From contig LNKV01000030.1 of assembly GCA_001465935.1 (NCBI GenBank), positions 379,443 to 443,442 of the forward strand: DNA of 64,000 nucleotides, given 5' to 3'. The notes under the pieces are model-generated. The model ran no database searches. It saw only the letters and a program-made list of their open reading frames with translations, and was not told the DNA's origin. Both the position numbers and the translations under genes were made by a program. This DNA comes from Clarireedia homoeocarpa (Eukaryota > Ascomycota > Leotiomycetes > Helotiales > Rutstroemiaceae). Shown in pieces: positions 1 to 9,685 of this stretch (its first letter is position 1; each line of letters starts with the position of its first letter).

Positions 1-2974
1 TCATGGATGGCTCTATCTCCCTCAGATGGAATGCCGCAGGCTCCGGAAGTGTCTATCAACAATGCAGCAGCCTCCAGTTCAGCCTATGGAGGCTTGTTCA
101 ATTCTCACCCGAGCTCTTTCAACTTTGGCAACACCAACAACAGTTTTGCACCATCTTCATATGCACCTACTAATTCGGATAGCATTGGAAGTACGCAATC
201 AGTATATGGAAGTGGCGGAATGCATACAGCAAGCTTAGGATATACAGTGAATAACATCCCTCTATACCCTGGAGCTTCCCAACCAAACATAAGATCAAAT
301 GATGTAGGTCATCATCCAAAAGCTTTTTGAAGGATCAGATGAGAGCTAATGAGCAATTGGTGAAGTTCTATAACTCTAACTTCCCCATACCATTCACCAA
401 TGAAATGGCGAACCGCGTGGAGTACATCATGAACGATCCCCGAAAGACGTCCCAAGAAATACAAGAGCTCTTGCAGAATATTAAGACTGAAGTAGAAATC
501 CCCCAAGAGAACAGGGAAGGGACACCAGATGGCCTAAAATATCCATTGGTAATGACTGCAGGACTCTATTATGTCAGAAGAATTAACTGACATCTGAAAA
601 GTATGAGCATCAAAAGATTGCCTTGACATGGCTAAAATCCATGGAAGAAGGTTCCAATAAGGGTGGCATCTTGGCCGATGATATGGGTCTAGGCAAGACA
701 ATTAGTTCGTTGGCTCTGCTATTAAGTAGACCTTCAACTGATCGCGCTCGAAAGGTATATTCTCTGATCTGCACTTTCCTCAACCTCAATAGCTAAGTTG
801 TTCTTCAGACCACTCTAATTGTCGGACCGGTTGCCCTTGTCCGCCAGTGGGAACGTGAAATTCGTATGAAGACCGTCGCTAAGCACAGGTTGACCACCCA
901 TATGGCACATGGAAGCGGCAAGAAACTCGGTTGGGATGAACTGAAAGAGTTTGATATTGTTCTGACAACATATGGGACGTTGGGTGCCGAGCTTGGCCGC
1001 ATTGAAAAATATGAGGAGGAAATGCGTTCCCGGGGAATCCGCGATCTCGACGCCCAACGCATGAAGAAAACTTTCCCTTTCCTTGGTCCGAAGAGTAAAT
1101 TCTATCGCATCATCTTGGATGAAGCACAATGCATCAAGAACAAGACTACGAAAGCAGCTCGTGCTGCATGCAGACTTGAGGCTGCAACCAGATTCTGTCT
1201 CACTGGAACACCAATGATGAACAATATCCAAGAACTATATTCGCTTTTCAGATTTCTTCGCATCAAGCCATACAACTCATGGCAGAGTTTCTCAGAGGTA
1301 CGTAGTACCGCAAAGTCGTATATTCTTCAATTGCTAACTGGAGCAGCAATTTGGTTGTTTATCCAAAGGCGCCCATGGTAAAGGAACCGTCGACAAAGCA
1401 ATGCAAAAGCTACAGGCTGTTCTCAAAGCCACACTCCTCCGACGAACAAAAACTTCGTTGATTGATGGAAAGCCAATTATAGTCTTGCCCCCCAAAGTGG
1501 AAGAAACCCAACATGTTGTTTTCAATTCTGACGAACTTGATTACTACCAGGCTCTTGAGAACAAGACTCAAGTACAGTTCAACAAGTACAAGAAGGCGGG
1601 CACTGTTGGGAAGAATTACTCAAACGTCCTTGTATTGCTTCTCCGCCTTCGACAATGTTGCTGTCATCCCCATCTGATTATTGATCTTGATGAAGAGGTA
1701 TCATCGGGTGTTGCGGAACTTTCTACGGAGGCCATGATTGACCTTGCGAAAGGCCTTTCGCCCGATGTTGTTGGCAGATTACTTGCCGCTGATGGGTTTG
1801 AAGTAGGTTGTCTTCACCGTCGCATAACCACTTTTGCTAAAACTTGTAGTGTCCTGTCTGTTACGACGCGGTCTCGAATCCAAGCATCGTGATTCCATGT
1901 GGCCATGATACGTGCTCAGAATGCTTAACTAAGATATCAGAACAAGCAATTCAGGCCAATGTTCAAAATGGCAACGAGGGTGGCGGCAACTCTTCCTGTC
2001 CTACCTGCCGTGGTGTGATTGACATGAAAAAGATCATTGACTACAACTCTTTCAAAAAAGCTTACCTACCCGAGGATCAAAAGACGGAAGACAAAGTTGT
2101 CAGTGACGATAGCGATACAGAAAGTGATACCGACGTTGACTCTGATGACTCTGATGATTCCGATGATAGCGACGCTGTTGATGACCAAGGAAATCTTGAT
2201 GGCTTCGTTGTCCCCGATGATTTCACCGAAGACGAAGCGGATGATGCTGACAACGAAGATACTGGGATTCCAGTTCAAAGCACCAAGACGAAGGCCAAGA
2301 AAAAGGATAAGAAACGTAAGGACAAAAAAGGTAAAGGTAAAAAAGAGATTAAACAGAAGCAACATCTTTCCATTTCGATGATGAAACAGGAAGCTTCTCG
2401 CTCTGCTGAAGGTCGCAAGAAGTATATGCGCTATCTTCGCAAGAACTGGGAGCCCTCCGCCAAAGTCGACAAATGTGTCGAACTTCTCGAAAGATTCCAT
2501 AATGAAGGAGAGAAAACCATCATCTTCTCTCAATTCGTTTCGCTCTTGGATCTCCTTCAAGTACCAATCGAAAAGAAAGGTTGGAAATGCGAGCGCTATG
2601 ACGGAGGCATGAACTCGCAACGTCGCAACGACGCAATTGTTCGATTCACCGAACAACCAGATTGTAAAATCATGTTAATTTCTCTTAAAGCCGGCAATGC
2701 GGGTCTGAATCTGGTTGCAGCCTCGAGAGTTATTATTCTAGATCCCTTCTGGAATCCATTCATTGAGATGCAAGCGGTTGATCGCGCGTATCGTATTGGA
2801 CAGATGAAATCAGTCGAGGTTCATCGTATTCTTGTGGAGGGAACTGTTGAAGATAGGATCCTGGAGTTGCAGAAACAGAAGAGGGAGTTGGTGGATGCGG
2901 CGCTCGATGAGGGGGCGATGAAGAGTTTGGGGAGGTTGGATGAGAGGCAGTTGGCTTTTCTGTTTGGTGTTTGA
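1..2974 (+). CDS. SNF2-family DNA translocase with inserted RING finger (5'-partial)
   Basis: Truncated by the window edge: the frame is open from base 1. The product is a SWI/SNF2 ATPase with a RING finger between the two helicase lobes, the layout of Uls1/Rad5/Rad16 and closest to Uls1 (nuclear, acts on sumoylated DNA-bound proteins); the exact orthology is inference. Seen: Walker A ADDMGLGKT near 675-700, DEAQ box near 1115, C3HC4 RING opening with CPVC at 1850 followed by CGHDTCSEC and CPTC, an Asp/Ser-rich then Lys-rich linker at 2095-2360, and AVDRAYRIGQ near 2775. Exons end or run at 548, 602-754, 809-1297, 1347-1802 and 1850-2974; these introns are 47-54 nt and all phase 0. The Ser/Asn-rich segment 1-330 lies in a different frame from 327 onward. 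An intron (247-332 or 202-332) or an indel near 304-330 would join them; this part is uncertain. Confidence 0.9.
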
Positions 2975-4084
2975 GACGCTTTTTGATGTTGAGATGCTGG
3001 ACTTTATCGCGCATCGCTTCGGGGTCTGTTGCTCTGTTATTTGGCTGAGACTTGTACTCTAATTGAAGGACATGATCTGGATGGATCTGTACACTGTTAT
3101 GAGGTGTCTTCATTTTTCTTCTGCTGGATGGTCTGTTAGTCTATCATGTTTCCGGCTCACTTCTTATTACTCTACTTCACGATTCTTGTTGTACTTTCCT
3201 TTTAATTGTCTTCTTTTTTTTTCTCTACTCATTTCATTTTACAACAACTGGCTGGTTATCGAGACGATAAAATTCGAGAGAATTATCGAGATGGGGAAAT
3301 TTTTGGGTTTACATTTTACTTTTGCTTTTAGTTTCCTTTACTTGATATCAAGTTTGATACCCCCTCCATTTTCCGGTAATATTTGGCTGGGCTGGGTGGG
3401 ATTGATTAGATAGTTAGGAGGTTGGTGGATTGGCATTGTTCTTCTTTGGCTTTTTTGTTGTGGGTTGAGGTTTGAATGGGTTTTGTAGGGGAGGACATAA
3501 AGGGAGGAGGGTCGGTGGATGACGATGAGGATGGGAGATGCGTGCATGAAATAGACGAGAAGGCAGATAGATGGGCGATGCATGGGAATGCAGAAAAGAC
3601 AGGACTTGAGGAAATTTTACTTCCAGCATGAAGCGAAGGCTCGTTCGATGGCACAAAAAACTCTACAGTATCGTATAGAAAGATAGATAGACATGAAAAT
3701 GAAATGCATCAAGTTGAACTTGTATGTGAATGTAATTATGGATGTGTTGACTGACATAATGTTGGTTTAAGTAAGGTATGTGAGAGTGAGTTTGTTGGAA
3801 TCACTTCACCCTCTTCAGTCTTTCTTTCTTCCTTTCTGTCTGTCTGTCGTTCATGAACATTTCGTTTCGTTATTATCATATTATCATATTATCTCTCTCC
3901 CTCTTCCTCTTCCTCTCCCTCCCCGCCTCTCTCTCTACATATTTTTTTTTTCTACCCTAGCCAGTAAGTAAGTAAGCCTTTCTGCTCCTGCTCTTGCTCT
4001 GCTCTGCTCTGCCCCATCCCATTTGTGCCTCTATCATATCATATCGTATCGTATCTTTCTTTCACTACAATTGTTAACAACGAA

Positions 4085-4124
<40 letters not shown>

Positions 4125-4482
4125 CTGTCCTTTCTTTTTCTGAGCAAGGGAAGTAAGGGAAGTAAGTAAGTAAGCAAGCAAAAGGCCAGTTTCTTCTAAA
4201 GAAAGATGGGATAATGAAAAGGAAGGAAGGAAGGAAAGGAGCCGACTGCTTTCTCGTTCTCGTTCTCTTTCTCTGTTCATGTATTTCCCTCCTGCTTAAT
4301 ATCGTACTCGTACAAATACACATACACATACAGACACGTACCCCTCTCAGCGGAGGTAAAATTATCCCACTTTCTCCTTTTCTGCATTTGCATCTCCATG
4401 ATATGATATTCCGTCCGTTTATTCGTCCTCTGTATTGTAGCTCTCCGTTCCTTCCCCCTGCACCTCAAACCCGTAAATCCAT
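2975..4482. other. Convergent intergenic region, no gene seen
   Basis: This region separates the tail-to-tail SNF2 (+) and SR-protein (-) genes. It holds T-rich stretches just after the SNF2 stop (likely 3' UTR), pyrimidine-rich low complexity at 3880-3960, and a perfect TC dinucleotide run at 4089-4120. Open frames here are low-complexity Ser/Arg or Leu/Phe strings on both strands and look non-coding. Confidence 0.6.
4089..4120. repeat. (TC)16 microsatellite
   Basis: A perfect run of TC dinucleotides inside the intergenic region downstream of the SR-protein gene. It is likely length-polymorphic. Confidence 0.95.
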
Positions 4483-5903
4483 CTATCTCCTCCCTCTTCC
4501 CCGACTGCGACTTCGACTCCTATCATCATAGCTACTGTAACTACTATAGCTCGCACTTCTCCTTCCCCTCCCACCACCACCGTTATTTCTCCCCCCTCCT
4601 GCGAGTGGACTTCTACTCCTCACTCTCCCACCACCACCGCCACCACCTCCTCCTCCTCTCCTAACAGGTGTGCGGCTGCGGCTGCGGCTCCTACTTCTAC
4701 TCCTACTCCTCGAGTCAAAACTCCTACTCCTCGTTCTCGTCCTATGTCTCCGAGGACTTCTGCTGCGATCTCTATCCCTCCCCGCCCCTCGCTCAGAGGG
4801 TCTATACGTATCACTCGCCCCTATATCCCTATCCCTCTCTCTATCTCTCCCCCCTCTTCCTCCTCCCCCACCATAACCACCACCACCACCTCCTCCACGT
4901 CGTTCGGTCGCCCGAAACGGCACTCTAGGGTCGATATTCACGCCGCGTCTGGCCATCGGGGGAGCGGGGGAGAACTTTCTGCGCGGCAGAACGATCGAGA
5001 CGTTTATGACGGCGCCGTCGATTTGGGATTCGTGCATGTGTGCTATGGCTGCGGAGGCGGAGGTAGCAGTTACGTAGAGGATGTAGGCTGTGCCGCGGTT
5101 GGTGTTGACTGTGTATGGGTGTTAGTTTTTGAGTATGGAGGGTGCGGGTAGGAGTGAGGAGGGGGTTCGGGGTGAAGTGAAGGAGAAAGGAGCGGATATG
5201 CTGATTTGCGATGGAGTGGATAGAAAGAATATAGATTTAGAAGAAGAAAAACCGTACAATATCTGTTCATAGGCATATCCAAATCGCGAATCTCGCCATA
5301 TGTTCCGAAGATCTCTCGTAGATGGTCTTCTGTGACGTTTTTGGTGAGTTTTTCGATTACCACCTGGAGAATTGTTTTGATGTTAGCATTTCAATCCAAT
5401 CCAATCCAACCCATCATATCAATTCATTCGATTGGGTCACTGCTCTCCTCTGCGTCGTGAATGAGAGTAGAAAAGCAATTCTCATTCCCCAGCTCAGCCA
5501 TATCCAAACTCCCCTCCACCTCCCTCCAACCCAAGTACAATCTCCCCTCTCCATTCCATCCCAGACACAAAATCAAAAAGAAAAAAAAAAAAAAAAATAG
5601 TTCACAAACCTTGGTACTCCCCACCTCCTCTCCCACTCCTCTATCTCTACTATCACTCCTCGCCCTTCGTCCTCGACTCTCACTCCTACTCCTACTCCTC
5701 CCCCTCGGCGTCAAACTCCTCTCCCTGTATCTTCCCCTTCCCGCCGGGCTCCGCGTCACCGAGCGACTTCTGCTCCTAGAACGCGAGCGCGATCGCGGAG
5801 AGATGGACCGACGCGTGTACTCTGAATATGGCGTGCGAGAACGACTGCGGCTGCGGCTGCGGGCGCGACCGCGCGCTGGGGGTGGTGTTGGGGAGCGGGG
5901 CAT
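4483..5903 (-). CDS. SR-type RNA-binding protein, RNPS1-like
   Basis: Three exons: 5903-5610, 5363-5258 and 5108-4483; 341 aa with exact frame continuity. The N-terminal 98 residues are an RS domain beginning MPRSPTPPPARGR. A single RRM follows (about 98-175), with RNP1-type core NTNRGTAYILYV and ending AVINVSIVLPRRKF. A Gly-rich and RS-rich tail ends SRSRGRGRR. This order (RS, RRM with VVIEKLTKNV, basic tail) matches RNPS1, a nuclear exon-junction-complex and splicing co-activator. Introns are longer than others in the window (246 and 149 nt), and the first has 17 consecutive T a few bases after its 5' splice site, which could modulate splicing. The call could only drop to a generic SR protein; the RRM assignment is firm. 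Confidence 0.85.
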
Positions 5904-6943
5904 TGTGTGGCTTCTCTTCTATTCTCCGGGATTTAAGGATGTGTGTGTGGTTTTGGGGGGTGCTGCAAATTGGGTTTGCAGCTAAGGGCAATTGGTTGGT
6001 GGTTTGGTTGAGGTGGATTGGGAGCGGGTTTATGTGGTTGATGGATAGATAGATGGGTTTACATTTTTTGCGCGACCGAGATTAAGGTTCGCGAAAGGTG
6101 AATTAGGTGCAGATGGAGCTTGAGCTTTAGCTGAATAGATAATGCCCGCTATATAAGGCTTCAATATGGAAGATGGTTTACTGCCTAGTTCGGAATAGTA
6201 TGAAAGTGTAAAACCAATAACTTCGCTACGGAGAGCTTCTAGCCCTCGTATAACCCACACAAACCAGCTATATGTATGTACATAAGTATCATGTGTATTT
6301 GTTCTTGGAGAACTTGAAACATTTCTTCTTGGAGAACTTGAAACCTCAGTCCATTATATTAATCTCTAATCATACAATAACTTTATCCTTCCAGGTCACT
6401 CAATTACACTAAACGAACAATACAAAAACGTTCCACAACCGATCCTCTCATATTCCCGCTCAACCTTCATAGCCGCCTCTGTTTGTATATCGTGAGCCGG
6501 TCGCTAGGCAGCGCTATAGATACTTCTGTGACTGACTCCCCATATCCTTTACATTTACACTCCATGAGCAGCACACTTGCAGATGATCATGAGCCATGGC
6601 TGAGGATTTCGAGCTCCTCTGTGCGTATATGAGACCCCTTGCAAACATCAACTTTATTTGGCGACGCCATGTTGCGGCTGGAAATTCGTGTGGCTATTCG
6701 ACTTCATTGAAGCTTCCTTCCATATCAAGAAATGACTTCAAACGTGCAGACATCAAACGTCAATCGATGATACTTAAGAAGTTAAGTTAGTGCGATATCT
6801 CCCTCCCCACACTAGCAAAACCCCACCGCACCACCTTATCTCTCATAAACCAAACCCCGAGAGCCCATCCTAAAAAAAAACCAAAATCAACCCATCAACA
6901 ACCACCAACCAACCAACAACCATTGAAGAATATATTATTTGTC
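5904..6943. other. Intergenic, upstream of SR-protein gene
   Basis: About 1 kb between the SR-protein start and the tRNA. It presumably carries the SR-gene promoter and 5' UTR. A near-duplicate 20-nt phrase (ttcttggagaacttgaaac) occurs twice back to back at about 6302-6345. The 64-aa frame at 6596-6790 has no recognisable features and I do not call it. Confidence 0.5.
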
Positions 6944-6956
6944 AAAAATTCTAAAA
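6944..6956 (-). terminator. RNA polymerase III T-run terminator of tRNA-Thr
   Basis: On the minus strand the tRNA 3' end is followed within 5 bases by TTTT (6956-6953) and then TTTTT (6948-6944), the usual Pol III termination signal. Confidence 0.8.
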
Positions 6957-6960
6957 TAAA

Positions 6961-7047
6961 TGCCTCCTAACGGAGTCGAACCGTTGACCTCGACATTTCT
7001 TAGTACGAGTTACTAGTGTCGCGCTCTACCAACTGAGCTAAAGAGGC
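6961..7047 (-). tRNA. tRNA-Thr (anticodon AGT), intron-containing
   Basis: 87 nt on the minus strand: a 73-nt mature tRNA plus a 14-nt intron. Acceptor stem GCCTCTT pairs with AGGAGGC (one G-U) and the discriminator base is A. The D-arm is TAGCTCAGTTGGTAGAGC, which also supplies the A box. The anticodon stem is CGACA/TGTCG around loop CT-AGT-A plus intron plus A, and the T-arm carries GGTTCGACTCC (B box). Anticodon AGT (read as IGU) decodes Thr ACU/ACC. The intron sits at the canonical place, one base 3' of the anticodon. Confidence 0.93.
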
Positions 7048-7140
7048 AGTTTTGATATCAACCGTGGTGATATATAAATTTATTAACAAACACGTCAATA
7101 CACTGAATGAGTGTTGTTCCAATCAAGTGGGAAAAAGGTC

Positions 7141-7260
7141 GAGGATATTTTTTTGTAAGTACGAAATATAAGTTGAGTTTGTGTGTTATAGCACAACTAT
7201 TGGATATTCTAGGCTGGAAATATACTTTTAATAAGACTCAAGTTTTATACAGCTTATATC
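7141..7260 (+). repeat. Dispersed repeat copy A (AT-rich, RIP-like)
   Basis: Aligns base for base with 9109-9228 from gaggatattttt to cagcttatat. I counted about 23 differences over about 119 positions, around 20 of them transitions, and in nearly all of those this copy has T/A where copy B has C/G. That bias is what repeat-induced point mutation leaves. No coding content remains. Confidence 0.75.
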
Positions 7261-8982
7261 AACTCGCTGTCGCTCCTTATAAAAGTATAGTTGATCTTTA
7301 CAAAAGTATGATTTAGGGTAAAGCAAGCACATCTGATCCTATAGACACATCTGATCCTGGCCAGGGGACAAATCTCCTCAAAGATGTCCTACAATCTATC
7401 CACCCTCATGACAAGCTCCCTCGCCACCTCCATGGGTATCCAATCCAGAGAATTCCTCAAGAACGTCACATTCATGCTGCAAGAGAAAATGCGCAGTCGT
7501 AGATGATGGCAGTGCTGCAGGCCGCTCCTCTACTCGAGCATCAATGACGTCCGACTTTGACAACACTCCCTCATCTACCCCAATCATGTCATATATATCA
7601 AGCTGCGCAAGCCATTCTGCCTGTTTTGCCGGTATTATTTACGATTATATAATAAGATGCTTGCTGATCGCAATAATAGTTTTGGAGAAGCAATAACGAT
7701 CAGATCTTAAGCCTGATCTGGAGACGATTCAATCATTTCACATGACCCAAATGCCACTCTGCTCAGTCCAAATGATAGTACTTGTATACAGTAGTTGTAA
7801 TAGACGTTAACTTATGCGAAAGAGATAGGTAATATAGAGATGGCAATGGAAAGACTTGTTTGTAGTTCCACTGTAGTTCCATTGACGTGTCGTAGAAAGA
7901 AAGTTTACAGTGTCGCTCTATCACGTGATCAAGCAGCAAGCGATGCCCGCCCCCGCGACGACATAACCCCGCGGTGCCCCGCCAAATGTTCCGACTTGCG
8001 CATAGAACTATTCATTCCTACCGAGCCGCTCCCAGCTCTGCGCAAACAAACCACCAACATGTCCGCGCTGATTCCATGCATCTCGAGGGGTGTGTGTACC
8101 CATAGAAGATGCCGACGTTGTCGAAACTAAGCTGTCAGTAGTAATCAATTACACACGTCCCGAGTTTCAAAACCCCTGGGTAGTAATTGAGCCAGGCGGA
8201 TAAAGCAGGGAGGGACAAGAAGACTATTTTGAAAGCTTTTTTTTTTTTTTTTTGGATTTTTTTGGAGATAAGCTACTTATTGTTACTTCTATGATTCTTT
8301 CTAATTATCTCGTAGATGATAGGAGGGAGACAAGGCACTAGTCGTAGATCTCCTTCGTATCGTAGTTCTATACCCGTCGAATAGATTAATAAAAGACAGA
8401 TATATAGCAAACGAATCCACTCCTGCTCTGCGTGAATACTATCCAGAGGCCCTTTCTTGAACTGCCAGTCGCCGGTACGCCATTAGAAGCATTCACGAAT
8501 CACGATTACTGCGCTTGGCGATTCGAGCAATTCATCTATCTGGTCTACCTGACTTTGGAAACCCAGCACAACAATTCGAGCTGAACAGGGGCCAAGCGCT
8601 GCACGCCTCAGTCGATGCGGTTCAAGTGTTTAAGGGGGAGGTTTCGCCGCAGGGAGGAAGTTTTCTGCATCTGATAATGTGGAATCGAGGAAATCAAGGT
8701 ATGGATTGTTGTTTAGAGGGAAGAGTTACTGGAGTGAGTGAGTAAGTGTTTCATGCATGATCAATAGTAGATCAAGTAGGAATGTTAGATTTAGAGCTTT
8801 TGGAAATGGGATTGCATTGAAATTGACTGGTTGATCTATCTGAAGAACCAACTACATAGCTGCTTGAAGGAGGTTTATATCCTCAAAATGTAGCAAATTA
8901 TCGACCCTAGCATGTTCCGTAGCATGAGAATCGAAGAGTAATGGAAATTTGGCATTTCCCGGATTTGGGTATGCCCTCAATA

Positions 8983-9094
8983 AATGTGGATTTGGCATAA
9001 CTTTGGCATAACCCCGGGTTTCTCATGAGTGTGGATCTGGCAGATCTCTGGCAGAACAGCGGGTTTCGTATGAATGTGGACCTGTGGATCTCAC
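8983..9094 (+). repeat. 45-bp tandem repeat, about 2.5 copies
   Basis: Units 8983-9027 and 9028-9072 are each 45 bp, followed by a partial unit. Both start with a-tgtggat-tggca and contain cgggtttc near position 34-40. They differ at about 11 positions, so the array is old. Being a multiple of three, it shows as a 15-residue repeat in a minus-strand frame, but no gene is supported. Confidence 0.8.
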
Positions 9095-9108
9095 AAGTAG
9101 GAAAGATC

Positions 9109-9228
9109 GAGGATATTTTTCTGCAAGTACGAAATATGAGCTGAGTTTGTGTGGTGTGGCACGACCATCGAATGTTCCAGGCTAGAAGCATGCTTCTCAC
9201 TAGGCTCAGGTTTTATACAGCTTATATG
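9109..9228 (+). repeat. Dispersed repeat copy B
   Basis: Direct-orientation partner of 7141-7260, about 1.97 kb away. This copy keeps more C/G and so is probably nearer the ancestral sequence. Similarity stops abruptly after cagcttatat and fades upstream of about 9095. Confidence 0.75.
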
Positions 9229-9685
9229 AACAGTTTGAGGTCAATATCAACCACTTTATGAGTTGAGATTTCAGATTTTGATTGGGGTTCTTTTGATATT
9301 CGTTATGCATAACAGACATTCGGCGCTTCCCTATTCATCTCGAGGGAGCTCATCCTTACCAAACTCAGTCCCACAGATATCCGACTTCACAGATCCAAGG
9401 CCGTAACTATCTACTCGCTCTTCCAGGCCATAGTTTTCCTTACTTTCGTCTACTTCCTGCATCATCAATATTGGCACACCGACATCAGGCTTTCATAAAT
9501 GGCCCAGTACCAATCAAACGCCACGCCTCGCCCAAGGTATCATAAAGCCGCCTTTTTCAAGCCAAATCAGATCGCGCACCTTTTCCATAGCTAAAGCAAA
9601 ATCCCTCATCGTAGTGTCAAGGACAACATCTTCACTCATCTTTCCGGCACCTATCCATTTCCCCCATTATCCTTCATTCCTTTCA

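Larger units (their letters stand above)
7048..9685. other. Gene-poor repeat island
   Basis: 2.6 kb without a supported gene. It contains two diverged copies of a roughly 120-bp element (7141-7260 and 9109-9228), a 45-bp tandem repeat (8983-9094), a T17 tract near 8238, and scattered short open frames. One 41-codon frame (9639-9514, minus, starting MSEDVVLD) looks protein-like in composition but has no recognised family. The region looks like remnants of repeats next to a tRNA. Confidence 0.6.

Noticed and set aside
2066..2656. 196-codon minus-strand frame
   Set aside because: Antisense to the RING/helicase part of the SNF2 gene and hydrophobic only because it mirrors Asp/Lys-rich codons.
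7384..7503. Short plus-strand frame starting MSYNLSTLMTSS, and its antisense 63-codon frame
   Set aside because: No family, no joinable exons, inside the repeat island; composition is not decisive.
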